A stretch of DNA of 64,000 nt from Lineus longissimus (GCF_910592395.1 NC_088318.1:8744349-8808348); one strand, 5' to 3'; positions 13,014-26,152 are shown, numbered from the stretch's first letter. Notes: generated by a model from the letters alone, not told the origin. Made by a program: numbers and translations.

Positions 13014-14602
13014 ATCCCTCACCGAAAGGCAGTGTGATATCAGTCAGGATTCAGTCAGGTTGCAGTGTTACCTCACATTTTTATGGCAGTGTTGAAATCA
13101 GTGGAAAGCAGTCATAGGGAGTGTTTTTCAGTCAGGCAATACCAAAGCATACAGTTATACAGCAATTAAAAATAGAGGTTAGGGAGTCATAAGCAGTGGT
13201 AAGACAATCAAAATCAGTGGTAAGGCAGTCAAAAGCAGTGCTCATTTAAATATTTAGGCTGACTGATTTCCACTGCTTTTGACACTGAAAATGACTCCCC
13301 ACTATGCATCATGCACAGGGCTGGCAGTGGGGTTCAGTGTTAATTTAAATATTTCGCAGCACACTGAATCCACACTGAAACACCACTGATTTTGACTGCC
13401 ATTTCCAAAACCTCTTGGAGGGAGCAGTCATTTTCAGTGTTAATATGAATAATTTATTTAATGGCATGCAGGCACGGATGCCGAGAGAGGTTTGGGGGAC
13501 GTGACCCCCTGTGCTGATGACAACCAAAGAAATTGTTCGAAAAAGCAAAAACTTCTAGCGAACTGTTACTTTTGCTGTCCTATTTTAGATGGTGTGTTTG
13601 CGTCCAATATGGCAGTGATGACGTCATCTGCACAAATAGAGGACATCGCCATTGCATGATGACGTGACACAGTAAAAAGATGACAAATTCACGTCCTTGA
13701 CCTACGTCATTGCAAACTTTGTCATAATGACAGTGGTCAGATGGGTTACTAGACAATTGAAACGACACATGGCACATAGCTACTGTCAGTGATGTCAGGG
13801 ATTGAAGCTAGATCAAATTGACGTCCAAATAAAGTAACTGCACGGGGCCTGTAGAATAATGATCTTACTGATTGATGTGTATTGAGCTCCCATGCAGATA
13901 ATTTGCAGTGTATGCATACATTACAATTAACACCTATAGGGCCTACAGTAGATGCTTGAAGATACATGCAGATATCTTGCAGTGTATGCATGCATTACAA
14001 CACCTATAGGGCCTACAGCCTTCTTGATTTGCTGAAAATACAAGTTCAGTGTCTGTCTAGATTACCCTTTTTGCATTCATTTGGCTCCTTATGTGTCCCA
14101 ATTCAAACTGACTAAAACTCCCCTCTTCTCATATTGAAATTCGGGTAAATATCGAGAAATATGAAGAGCTACCATGATTTCTTGAATGTTTGACTATCAA
14201 ATTCAAACTTACTAGCTTCCTGTCTCAGGGTGCATTATGGGTGATATTTAACACTGAATTTGACTGCAATTACCACTCAGCTTTACACTGCCATCAAGTC
14301 TTAATCTCACCAGTCATAAAGCAGTGGTTTTCAGTCATGTTGAAAATGCCACGGGTTTCGATCAGAGTTGGAGAAGTGGAAATCAGTGGTCTTTCAGTCA
14401 TAGGCAGTGTTTTTGAAATACGTCGTTCATAATGATATGCAAGTGGCAGTGCTTTGCAGTGGTCTTTCAGTCAAAATCAGTGGTTTTAAAACATCAAGAA
14501 AAAATGATATGCCTAAGAGTAAGACAGTCATATGCAGTGGGGGTTTCAGTCAAAAGCAGTGTGATGCAGTCATTTTCAGTGCACTGCCTTTCGGTGAGGG
14601 AT
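13014..14602. mobile_element. Nonautonomous TIR element C, copy 1
   Basis: Ends are inverted repeats ATCCCTCACCGAAAGGCAGT...ACTGCCTTTCGGTGAGGGAT. Both subterminal regions are packed with short motifs (CAGTG, CAGTC, CAAAATCAGTGG, AAGCAGTGG) in both orientations. About 200 bp at each end are affected, and the left block continues to about 13440. A second copy at 22146-24236 is nearly identical apart from a nested insertion. Length is about 1.59 kb with no transposase. I see no TSD in either copy, and both are bounded by AT. The motif array may be transposase-binding sites. Superfamily not assigned. Confidence 0.8.
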
Positions 14603-15069
14603 GTTCCGTATCCCGCTAAGCTGACCACTGCTGACCATGACAGGCATGCATTGGACTGGTACAGGTTGGAACTGAACATTGAATATGCTGGTGGTGACGC
14701 TTTCTGATGAGAAGTTGGTCGTGACTGATGCAGTATCCTTGGACTTGTCCACAGCATCGTTCAATCATTGCTCTCTGAGCTGGCTTGATTCCGTACTTAC
14801 CCAAATACTGAGACCAAATGCCTGTTGACTGTGCTTTAAGAGAGACTGGCGCCATGCCTAGTCTCTCTTAAAGCACAGTCAACAGACACAAACCCCCTCA
14901 GACTCAGAAACCACAAATGCCCAACCCTTCCTGCTACCTTAATACTTCTGGATGGCTAAAACTTGGTGTGATGGTAGCTTTGGGCAATATTCCCAGAAAA
15001 AATTTTCTTTTTGCTATATGACCTACTTTCTGGCCTCCAGGCGGTAATCTTGGAAAAAATTGTTTTGCC
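14603..15069. other. Unassigned spacer with a perfect 25-bp hairpin
   Basis: Between element C1 and element E2. 14823-14847 and 14860-14884 are perfect inverted repeats (TGTTGACTGTGCTTTAAGAG plus AGACT) around a 12-nt loop. The flanking 14620-14855 has open frames on the - strand (e.g. VTTNFSSESVTTS) but no recognisable protein. Confidence 0.5.
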
Positions 15070-16437
15070 TTTTTAGCTATGCTGGCTTTGCAGCTGGTTT
15101 GCACTGGAGCTGGCCGAAAGAAGTTCCAGCAAAATAGTTGCATTTTCATCAGAATTTGCTGTAGCTGGGCCAGGAAATATGCCAGGATACCAATATTTTG
15201 AATTCTTGTTTCGATAGGATAAAGACTATGTGCGTGACAGCACATCAGATATTGAATAAGGGACGAATATTTTATGACTTGTTTTGTTTATTGGAAACGA
15301 AATTGTAACGAAGTTACACACATGTAATGTACGTGGTGGAAAACTGACCCGAGTGGCGTTGCTGTATAAAGGGGAAAAAGTTGGTAATTAAAGGCAAAAC
15401 TTACATCCTTTTGACACTCTGGCGCAGCGCATATTATACAGAGTAATATGCCGCTACGCCAATTTGTAAATTAGGGTGAAATTTGGTGGATTTTGTAGAA
15501 AATTTTGAGATTGAAAACAGGTTGATATTTTATGTTCAGAGACCGGCTTGCAACTGCCGAACAGCTCATGCGCACACCTGGTTAAGAAATTTATTGCCAG
15601 GGCGGCGCCACAAGCTGTTTGAATTTAATATTAGAGAGGTTGAGAAAGTGTTGAAATGATAAGTATAGACAAAAAAACTGATATGTACTATCCAACAGAC
15701 TAAACGCACCTTAATTGGCATTTATTGGCAGTTTTTAAGCTGGAAATTGTCGTAGGTCAAACTGGCAAAATGGCCTCGATCCTACCTTTCTCTGTAATGT
15801 ACTGAACGCGCTACACATAAGGCATTGACCTAAGGCATTGCAGCCGAGGCTGATAATGTGATGGCCATTTTGCGAATGTATATAGACAGTGAATGTTCAT
15901 TTTAAAACATAGTTCCAGTCTAAATTTTTCATAACGAGCAGTTAGAAAGTGGTATTTCCCTATCTTTTGATTCTCAATGTCAACATGTCGTTTTGTGGGG
16001 TTATTTTGTCTAATTCTTATTAATATTGCCGATAAAAGACCGTAGAGAAACCCAGATTCTTGCGCTCAGTTCTACGTACAGTAGACGTCTACGTACGGTA
16101 GACGTTTTGACAGAAAACCAGGGTGAGTTTTCTCTGTATTTTCTCTTGATTTGCTAGGTACAATTGGCCATGACAACTGTTATTTGAAAAGTCATAGTAT
16201 AGAATGACTGAAGTGTTACCGTTTTTTACCTTCTGTCTCGTTAAATTTGCTCAGTTATTCAGTCGAAGTCGAACACACATGAATGCCACAGTACATTTTA
16301 TACCCAAAACGGTGTTGCAAAAAATTCTTCCCAATCATCAGAATGCAATAATCATAATACTTCACAATTATCTATTACACATTAATATAACAACTACAGA
16401 AGAATGACTTTGAAATCCAGACAAAACTTTGTTTTAA

Positions 16438-16969
<532 letters not shown>

Positions 16970-17470
16970 TTAAGAATAGCCTCTTTGTATTTATAAACAT
17001 CTTCGACGTAATCAAAACAAACCCAAATGCTAGATGAACAAACATGGCCAACCTCTTCAGAAGAAGTTGACGTTTTCTCATGTTTCTTGTCAAAATAAAA
17101 GTGATATTGTAGACCTTTGATAGTGACACTGGTCAGAGTACACAAAGAATAGCGACAGAGTAGTCTGCTGGAATTGCGAGGTATTTTTAACAAACAATAA
17201 AACTGCCATTCTTAGTCTATGCTGATACGCAAAACCGCGAGGAGCTGCATGAACTGGGCCAACATTATTTACCATACATTACACATCCAAACCGGTACAT
17301 GAACAAATGCAATGCACTGCAACATATGTGCAGGGAAGTAAAGGATGCATTGCAAGCCATGTGTTCAAACTCTATCAATGTGAACTTTAGTAAATAAGGC
17401 TGAATTTTTTCAAATTTATCTTTGATTAAGTTTTTTTATTATTTAGGCCTAGGCCAATTTTATTTTATCC

Positions 17471-17498
17471 CCCTAACCCTAACCCTAACCCTAACCCC
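17471..17498 (+). repeat. Interstitial telomere-like (CCCTAA)4 tract
   Basis: Four perfect CCCTAA units followed by CCCC. They lie in a roughly 225-bp insertion (17362-17587) that E2 has and E1 lacks. The insertion is bounded by AGCCAT on each side, a possible 6-bp duplication or microhomology. Confidence 0.9.
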
Positions 17499-17726
17499 AC
17501 CAGTTCACTAGTTTTTCACACAACGTTTGATCTTTTTTTGTACATTTATGTTTTACAGTACGACCAACATAAACAGCGAGCCATACAGGGTTGTATATCC
17601 TCTCACAGTTTCGCTAATCGGCACAGACTACTCATTGTTTTTGTAACATCATCGGGAATGTTGATAATAAATATCTTATTTTGATGGTGTTTTTTTCCGA
17701 AGTGCTATTTTTTCTCATGTTTACAG

Positions 17727-17936
17727 GATGATGCAGTGTTTTATCTATGAGTGATTCTGGTGGTCTCCACTGGCAAAGTGGTGTTGCTGTACATGCTGTG
17801 GAACTGGTGGCACGAAACCAATCAACCAGTCAGCCATGAGATTGACAGGATTGGGAAAGAAGACGCTGTATCTTAGCTGATTTGTCCTTCACGTTTTGGT
17901 CTTGTTTTACTGTATTATACAAGTTGATTGAATAAA
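17727..17936 (+). other. Exon-like 3' segment with poly(A) signal in E2
   Basis: Acceptor TTTACAG precedes GATGATGCAGTG. The frame reads DDAVFYL, one TGA, then VILVVSTGKVVLLYMLWNWW and on to a TAG after KEDAVS (17874-17876). AATAAA is at 17931. The counterpart in E1 (7265) keeps the codon that is stopped here and is stopped at a different place. Family not recognised; the frame may belong to a captured or lost element gene. Confidence 0.45.
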
Positions 17937-19655
17937 GAAGCCTTGAAATTGAAAAGGGAACTCTGAATTTTTATTTATTATAATATTGAAAAATAAAGCT
18001 TGCCTATCAAACCTAAACTCTTGAACATGCAACCTTTAACCCTTATTGTGTCATGCTCGCCCTGAGGTCTAGTTAATACTCCTACCCCTTTACTGTCGCG
18101 CTCGACCATAGGTCGAGAAAGGGTAATGCCTCAGAAAATAAATTACCCATGGCACAATTGGAGTCCGTTATGTTTAGTTTATCTGCCAGTGTAAAGACAG
18201 CTCAGCGTCTGATCATTTGAAACCAGGAAACCAAATTGTTTCTACATGAAAATTTCCAGCAGCTTGCAACTGAAAGTCAAGCACCTTTTCAGAAGAGGTC
18301 AGGCAAGGGGTATGGTGATGTAAGGGATGTCATCATGCCTCATGTCACCATCAAGTAAGAGACCTCATTGTCGCCTGAATGATATGAGACAAGAGGGTGA
18401 TGTCACAATCAAGTAAGTGACCACAATGTAGCCTGATCGATATAAGAGAAGAGCGTGATGTAAGAGACATTATCATGCCTGATGTCTCAATCAAGTAAGA
18501 CTTCGTTGTAGCCTGATTGATATAAGAGAAGCGGGTTATGCTAGAGACGACATCATGCCTCATGTCACAATCTAGAGACTGCATTGTAGCCTTATTGGAG
18601 GGAATAGGGCAGTCTCACAAGAACTAATCTAAACTTAAGGTAATGAAGGAGAGATTTGCACTGACCTACTTTTATGTCCTTCTGCCCTACTTTAAGACTG
18701 TTATAGCTAAAGTAGTCGTGTTTGGTATCAACTAAAGATAATGAACCGTAGGTTTGTGATAACCCATTTTCATTACCAACTGACCTACTTGGAGACGGTT
18801 AAAGCAAAAGGTGTCATCAGTGTCTGATATCAAACTAATATTGTTTAAGAGTAGGTTTACCCTGATCTACTTTGATGACTTACTAAACAACTTGAACACC
18901 ATTAGAGTAAGGCAGTTGCGTTAATGGTATCAAACTAAAGGTATTGAAAGTGCAGCTATGCCCTGGCCTGCTTAAACACAGTTGGAGCAAAGGCACTGAA
19001 GGTATTGAAGAGCGGATGTGACAAAAGAACCCCACAACTACTTCATTCACTGCAGTTCAAATAAAACTGTCATCCACCCAGGGGCCAAATTCATAAAGGG
19101 CGTGTACGGGTTAGAGGTGTGTTACGTCTCCCTGATTACTTATAGGGCCTATTCATATTCTGTGAAGATTTACATGGAGGACCTGGACCTGTCTATTCAG
19201 TTGTTAAACTTTGTTTTAAGCTGTACGCCCTTCATGAATTTGGCCCCATTTATCTAAACTTGATTCCATCTAGTCTGTCCACATCTCCCTATCTACCATA
19301 AACCTACATTCTAGTACTCGCATATACTACTTGTACATTTTCTTTTCCTTCATCTCATTCCTTCCTATTCAATTCCGCCAGCATAGCTATTCAGGGTGCC
19401 AGGCCTCTAGTTGAAGCTAATGATTGTAGGTAGAGTGACAAATTCTTATGATGTGTGTATACAACATGATTAAATGACATATCACCCATGTTTTTGATTT
19501 GACTTACTTTTCAAGGTCACAGAGGTCAAAGTTCACTAGTAAATCATCGATAGGTGGCATGTTTTGTTTCTATTTGAGCTAGGAGGTTCTAAACCTGTGA
19601 AGACATGTATCTAGAAATCCTCTCTTCTACCCCAAATATTTGTCCCGCTGGGACT

Positions 19656-20060
19656 TCAAATATGGCCGCCAGGCACCCATCTTCAAAATCAAACAAAGTT
19701 GGATTGCAACCAAATTTTATGTGATTGTATATCTATGTACTCTCTACAACATCCCTGATTTTCAGTCAATCCCATCAACCAATATTGCCCTCAGGTGGCC
19801 ATCTTGAAAATTAAACGAAGTCCTATTTCTCGAAAACTAATAATCGGATTACAACCAAACTTCATGTGATTATGTACATATGTACTCTGATCAATATCCC
19901 ATGTCCCAGACCCATTAGTCTAATCCCATGACAAATATGGCTGCCAGGACGCCATCTTGAAAATCAGACGAAGTCCTATTAGTCCTAAACTGTTAAACAG
20001 ATGTCAACCAATTTCCATGCGACATGTAAACTTTTCAATAACCCTGAAATTCAGTCAACT
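19656..20060 (+). repeat. Degenerate tandem repeats (about 135-bp period)
   Basis: Three units carry 'aaatatggccgccaggc', 'gccatcttgaaaat', 'aaacgaagtcctatt' and 'accaaatttcatgtgatt'. 19412-19655 upstream is an F-type fragment ('caaggtcacagaggtcaaag'). Non-coding. Confidence 0.6.
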
Positions 20061-20233
20061 TTATTACCAAAATGGTAACGGTAATTTTCTTTTTTGCCAT
20101 TGAGCTGAGAAGAATAATATTATTCAATGGAATCAAAACTGGTGAAACTAGCCAGAAACTGTTCTCCCCATATTCACTGCAAATGACATGCATTATATTA
20201 CCCGAGGTGAGCACATGGTCCCTGGACCATTCA

Positions 20234-21430
20234 TATTAAAGCTGAACTGCATGCACAAAACCAGAGCACCCCGTGCTGCAATAGTAAGAAATTCAAATGA
20301 CCGAAAGGCCCCAAGGAGGATACAGCGGTGACGTCACGGCTTTTCCAAGATGGCGCTGCATATTGTAAACAAACTCGATCCACGGCCAAGGGAAAATCAA
20401 GTCATCGAATAAAGTTAGATTTTTCGCATCAAATCAGAGTTATTAGTACTTTTCTGCTATGAAATAAGTCTTCAGACAATAAGCTATCATTTGAATAATG
20501 AGAAGTGCTGGTTTGATGGGGAAAAATAGGGTTTTTAAAACCAAATAGCCGGGCACCGATCTTCCAAAATTAGCGATGCTTTCAAAACAATCTCCCAGAT
20601 ATGGGGCAATCTCTTCATTATCATAATGGGATTTGGAGGCATGTTTACAGATTTTACAAGTTCGAGACCTGTAGGACCTAAAACTCGCATAGATCCCCTC
20701 TATTTGTCGAGTTAGCGCCCCTGTAAAATCATGCATTTTCGGACACTAGAACAAAATCTTCCTGCGGATATCGCGGTTTCGGTGATGATTTAAGGAGAAA
20801 TTGACTGTTCTTAGAGTTGTATGGGACAGAAATGAGTTTATACTTCATGAATACATGAATATATTATGATATGGGTGGGCTTCTAAGTCAAGACAATAAC
20901 AAACTCAACTGCATCTCTACCGTGTATCGCGTTTAGCGGAGACATTATTTCCGCATTTTGGCCACGCCAAACGTCTTTTTTATTCGTGGAAGTTAATCTG
21001 CGCTGTAAATTTTATTTTACACAGGAAGAATCCATACTAGGTATTGCAATAATTCATGTCTATTGGTGTTTTTGTGTACAGGAGCGCACCAGACAGTGAG
21101 ACGTGGAGATGTGTTCAGTGCTGGTGCTGTCAGTAGACTGAATCTGATTGGCCATAGCGATCAGTAATATGGGTCGTGATCACGTGATGTGACGTCACCG
21201 CGGTATCCTCCTTGAAAAGGCCCTTCAGAATACGGCCTGAAACATGATAGACCTCCAATGCTTCGATGCGCTTGATTTCACAAACCAGCAAGCCGTGGGA
21301 CGATGCAGACCTTCGCAGAGAATTCTGGAAGGAAAAAAATAAAAAGGTCCTCTCATCGGGACTCGAACTCGAGACCTCTGGTTTTATTTGCCAACACTCT
21401 TATCCTCAAGGCCACTGGGCTGCTTGTAAT
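20234..21430 (-). mobile_element. tRNA-derived SINE, - strand, interrupted by an insertion
   Basis: Read on the - strand from about 21425, a tRNA-like head with a B box (AGTTCGAGTCC) is followed by a body that matches the + strand SINE at 21719-21992 as its inverted copy. The matching pieces are 21224-21430 and 20234-20302. The gap between them is a complete 9-bp-TSD element (20312-21214). The A box is degenerate, so it is probably not transcribed. Confidence 0.65.
20312..21214. mobile_element. MITE with 9-bp TSD (Mutator-like)
   Basis: TIR CAAGGAGGATACAGCGGTGA at the left pairs with TGACGTCACCGCGGTATCCT and CCTTG at the right. GAAAGGCCC (20303-20311) and AAAAGGCCC (21215-21223) flank it, a 9-bp duplication with one mismatch. 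The uninterrupted SINE at 21719-21992 shows the empty site. 903 bp. A 97-codon - strand frame (20443-20736, with CKICKHASKSHYDNE) is present, but I recognise no domain in it. Confidence 0.82.
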
Positions 21431-21718
21431 GCCTGTCGGTTTATATACGCCTTTATAGAATGTGCAAACATTTGTGTGTAATCTTTGTTCAACATCATTG
21501 AGCGGCTTCCAGTGGGCAACTGCAGGAAGAAAGTCATTTTTTCTTTGCTGTGTGTGATTATGTATGCGTAGTCTACATTTTCTCTTAGCAATGTTCAACT
21601 TTGTCTTGGTATCTTCTTCTATTACATGTACTTGAGAAAATTTCTGGTTCTACTCTCAAAAATAAAGTATAATCGCCATTCATATAAGACTTATTTGCTG
21701 CCAGCAGTTCACAAGAAA

Positions 21719-21992
21719 GCCCCTCTAGCTCAGACGGTTAGAGCATTCGTATTTTGAGCCCGAGTTCCCGGGTTCGAATCCCTGGAGAAGATTTTGATTT
21801 TTTTCTCTTCCATAATTCTCCGAGACTGTCCACATCGTCCTGTGGCTTGCTGGTTTGTGAAATCAAACGCATCGAAGCATTGGAGGTCTATCATGTTTCA
21901 GGCAATATTCAGAAGGACCTTCCGATCGTTTGAAGTTCTTACTATTGCCGCATGGGGTGCTCTGGTTTTGTGCATGCAGTTCAGCTTTAATA
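21719..21992 (+). mobile_element. tRNA-derived SINE, + strand
   Basis: The head resembles a tRNA gene, with an A box TAGCTCAGACGGTTAGAGC and a B box GGTTCGAATCC. The anticodon stem and the 3' acceptor strand do not pair well, so it is not a functional tRNA. The body continues to about 21992 and is the inverted counterpart of the SINE at 20234-21430. The two heads face each other across about 290 bp. Confidence 0.65.
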
Positions 21993-22145
21993 GACACATA
22001 TGGAATATCTGTACAAGTTGTCCAAATTTTTAGGTGAATTGTGACGTAATTTGGCCTAGTCAATTTAACCTCCATGTCTCATTTCATCTACAACTAAATC
22101 ATTCCCAGGTGAGCACAATGTCCAAAAGACATTTCAATCTGTAAA

Positions 22146-24236
22146 ATCCCTCACCGAAAAGCAGTGTGATATCAGTCAGGATTCAGTCAGGTTGCAGTGT
22201 TACCTCACATTTTTATGGCAGTGTTGAAATCAGTGGAAAGCAGTCATAGGGAGTGTTTTTCAGTCACGCGTTACCAAAGCATACAGTTGTACAGTAATCA
22301 AAAATAAGAGGTTAGGGAGTCATAAGCAGTGGTAAGACAGTCAAAATCAGTGGTAAGGCAGTCAAAAGCAGTGCTCATTTAAATATTTAGGCTGACTGAT
22401 TTCCACTGCTTTTGACACTGAAAATGACTCCCCACTATGCATCATGCACAGGGCTGGCAGTGGGGTTCAGTGTTAATTTAAATATTTCGCAGCACACTGA
22501 ATCCACACTGAAACACCACTGATTTTGACTGCCATTTCCTAAACCTCCGGGAGGGAGCAGTCATTTTCAGTGTTAATTTGAATAATTTATGCAATGGCAT
22601 GCAGGCACGGATGCCGAGAGAGGTTTGGGGGACCTGACCCCCCTGTGCTGATGACAACCAAAGAAATTGTTCGAAAAAGCAAAAACTTCTAGCGAACTGT
22701 TACTTTTGCTGTCCAATTTTAGACGGTGTGTTTGCGTCCAATATGGCAGTGATGACGTCATCTGCACAAATAGAGGACATCACCATTGCATGATGACGTG
22801 ACACAGTAAAAACATGACAAATTCACGTCCTTGACCTACGTCATTGCAAACTTTGTCATAATGACAGTGGTGAGATGGGGTTACTAGACAATTGAAACAA
22901 CACATGGCACATAGCTACTGTCAGTGATGTCAGGGATTGAAGCTAGATCAAATTGACGTCCAAATAAAGTAACTGCACGCAGCCTGTAGAATAATGATCT
23001 AACAGACTGATTGATGTGTATTGAGCTCCCATGCAGATATCTTGCAGTGTATGCATACATTACAATTAACACCTATAGGGCCTACAGTAGATGCATGACG
23101 ATACATGCAGATATCTTGCAGTGTATGCATACATTACAACACCTATAGGGCCTACAGCCTTCTTGATTTGCTGAAAAAACAACTTCAGTGTCTGTCTAGA
23201 TTACCCTTTTTGCATTCATTTGGCTCCTTATGTGTTCCAATTCAAACTGACTAAAACTCCCCTCTTCTCATAATGAAATTCGGTAACCGGAAAAACGCCG
23301 ACCGACCGACTGACCGACCGACCTACCGTCATATACAGTATCCCTTTCGCTTTTCTATAGCACATGTATCTGTGTAGTGCCCAGCGCAATAGACGTGATG
23401 GATTCCGACATGTCTGACAGCAGCATCTTCAGTCAATTATACCGGGAAAACGAGCCCACGCAGTAAGGAACTGATAACGATACTCTAAAGATATGCTTTG
23501 TCTACATGGTCGGTGGATATAAAAACATGATTTGGGCCTAATCTATGCACTGTAGTTTTTCTACTCGAGTGTCTCGACCGATGCAATGCATGAACTGCAA
23601 CGCGCAATATGCATTTGTTGTCATTTGAACAGCGCACGTGCGCTTGTTTACAATTTCGTTTCACATGACCTGTTATCGTGGATTGGATATATCACACGAA
23701 ACTCCTTGGGTTGGTAGGTAGGTCGGTCGGTCGGTCGGTCGGTCGGTCGGTCAGTCGGCGTTTTTCCGGTTACCATGAAATTCGGGTAAAAATCGAGAAA
23801 TATGAAGAGCTACCATGATTTCTTGAATGTTTGACTATCAAATTCAAACTTACTAGCTTCCTGTCTCAGGTTGCATTATGGGTGATATTTAACACTGAAT
23901 TTGACTGCAATTACCACTCAGCTTTACACTGCCATCAAGTCTTAATCTCAACAGTCATAAAGCAGTGGTTTTCAGTCATGTTGATATGCCACGGGTTTCG
24001 ATCAGAGTTGGAGAAGTGGAATTCAGTGGTCTTTCAGTCACAGGCAGTGTTTTTGAAATACGTCGTTCATAATGATATGCAAGTGGCAGTGCTTTGCAGT
24101 GGTCTTTCAGTCAAAATCAGTGGTTTTAAAACATCAAGAAAAAATGATATGCCTAAGACAGTGATATGCAGTGGGGGTTTCTGTCAAAAGCAGTGTGATG
24201 CAGTCATTTTCAGTGCACTGCCTTTCGGTGAGGGAT
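22146..24236. mobile_element. Nonautonomous TIR element C, copy 2
   Basis: Same TIRs and subterminal CAGTG/CAGTC arrays as copy 1 (13014-14602), with high identity over both halves. It is interrupted at 23282-23774 by a 493-bp element that left a 9-bp duplication. Without that insertion the length is about 1.6 kb, as in copy 1. No TSD is visible at its own ends, where AT is found on both sides. Confidence 0.82.
23282..23774. mobile_element. MITE with 9-bp TSD and tetranucleotide-repeat TIRs
   Basis: TIRs begin GGTAACCGGAAAAACGCCGA and continue as (CCGA)n/(TCGG)n runs, ending GTCGGCGTTTTTCCGGTTAC plus C. ATGAAATTC lies on both sides (23273-23281 and 23775-23783). Element C1 holds the empty site at about 14135. 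No coding capacity. The right TIR has seven or more TCGG units and the left fewer and imperfect, so the TIR length appears to change by repeat slippage. Confidence 0.92.
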
Positions 24237-25091
24237 GCCACCTCACCCAAATTTGATCCGCCTCTGCCATATGCAGTGTACATTTTCTGTATACAGAATA
24301 TAAAGCGGCATATTATGGTGAACCCATTTTTCAATCGAACATAGTTCAAATTCCATGAATGATCACTGGGCTGCTAATTTTTACTGGATTTCAAAACGAT
24401 TTCACTTCTGTTTCATTCTTCCATGGACACTGTGTACGTACATGCTCTACCCATGTCAGACTTTTGCATGTGTACTCTTATCGGACACACTTAGGAAAAA
24501 TTAATCTATTTATGATAGAAAAATGATTAGCTGGTTCACGTCCCAATACAGCCTCTGCCTCGTGAAAGCCGCCATTTCTCAGTACTTTTTCCTCTGCGCT
24601 TTGTTGCACAATTCGCCGAATTTCTCCCGTAAATTCAGCTAGATTCGAGCCATTTCGGGTTTAAGAAGGACCTCCCGGGGACACCTGTTGGTCGAAGATA
24701 GTCTATGGACACGGGTGAGATCGCTCCTTTTTCATTTTCTCCTCGTTTTTTAGCTCAGCTGACAAAGTCAGCGGAGCTAGTAGAATAGCTGTTCAAATGG
24801 TGTCCGTCCTGCAATCCATCCATCCATCCATCCATCCATCCATCCATCTAGGGACCTATCTGTGGACAAAATTGGACATTCATGACCGGGAAGGCCTAGC
24901 CACTTCGTTGACGGTGCTAAATAAGGAGTTGCCCAAGGTAAACTCAAAAAACGAAAAATCGGCGCGATCCGACCTGTATTAAGAGAATGAGGTCATTTCA
25001 CGTTTAGATTTCTTTCCCTATTTTTCCTCGGTCCACAGAGCAAATATTGTTTTCAAATGTGGCTGAATATTTTTACTTTTAATGGAATTAA

Positions 25092-26152
25092 CCCTTTTGC
25101 TGCCAAGCAAATTTTTTTTTTTTGAGTCCTCAGTGCCAAGCAATTTCAGGTTAAATTGAAAAAAATTGATATGATCAATTTAAATATTTTTCCTGAGAAA
25201 ACTATTGGAGATATGTCAAAACAATGCACATGGAAGTTGTTCAGTATGACCTGGACTTCAAATTAAATTTTTTAAAAAGTAGGTCACGCCCTAATTTGCA
25301 TGCCGCCATCTTGAATAACTAATGAGAATTGAAGATTTTGTAGAATAAACCACTGTAATTTGGAATAAATGTAATAATACAACTAATAAAACTATTTTTA
25401 TGCATCTGCATGTTTCTTTACTCTTTCCTTTCTAAGTCCATAACCTTGTAAACCCTGAATTCGTATTGCTTTGTAACAAAATTGCCAAGAAATACCGATG
25501 CGTTATTTACAGAAATCGAGCAAAATTCTTCAAAATTCAATGATCAGCCATTTACTTTGTAGACCAAAAATTACTACTTATGGTGATATGTTGGGACTAA
25601 ATTACATACCTTCACTCCCTAGAGCTCCTTTTTAGTGCTACCAGAGAACTAATTGTAGATAGGGGGGTCAGGGGTCCCTATGGAGGGGGCCTGGTATAAA
25701 ACAGCTAAAATTCAGGGTTTCCTCAACTAAACATGAAAGTTCAAAGTTTCTCAGCCAAATGTCCTGTCATAGAATGTATGTAGCAGTCAGATAACTCTAT
25801 TCTAATAATTGACAACTGTGTGGTACCTTTCGAATTCGGGCCCAGAATCAAAATCATGCATGATATCCAATTCATCGAGTACCTGTGATAATGACATCCG
25901 ATTTGCCATTTTGTGAACTTTTGGAAGTGATTTTCACCCGAAATCTCAGCAAATCGATATATAACATGTACAGTAGAAACGTAGCGTGGTAACTCCTCTA
26001 CCACGCCATCTATAGGTATATACCATAAACGACGCTAGCAGACGAAAAATCAATGTATTTTCACCACATAGGAAAATTTCGCCAAAATGCGAAGTTGGCA
26101 GCAAAAGGAACAAAAGTCATTGTGCAGAAATGCGAAGTTGGCAGCAAAAGGG
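25092..26152. mobile_element. TTAA-flanked MITE (piggyBac- or Kolobok-type)
   Basis: TTAA on both sides (25088-25091 and 26153-26156) and TIRs CCCTTTTGCTGCCAA...TTGGCAGCAAAAGGG. The empty site is preserved in D2 near 47990. Near the right end a direct repeat 'aatgcgaagttggcagcaaaag' (broken here into its shared words) occurs twice. 1061 bp, no transposase. Confidence 0.92.

Noticed and set aside
21719-21792. tRNA gene
   Set aside because: A and B boxes are good, but the anticodon stem and the 3' acceptor strand do not pair and no CCA-adjacent end fits. An inverted sister copy with another head shows a SINE.
24797-24982. A conserved 61-codon gene in the D elements
   Set aside because: The frame is open in D1 and D2, but it overlaps the (CCAT)n run and the 5' hairpin region typical of non-coding element ends. 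Mentioned only as part of D.
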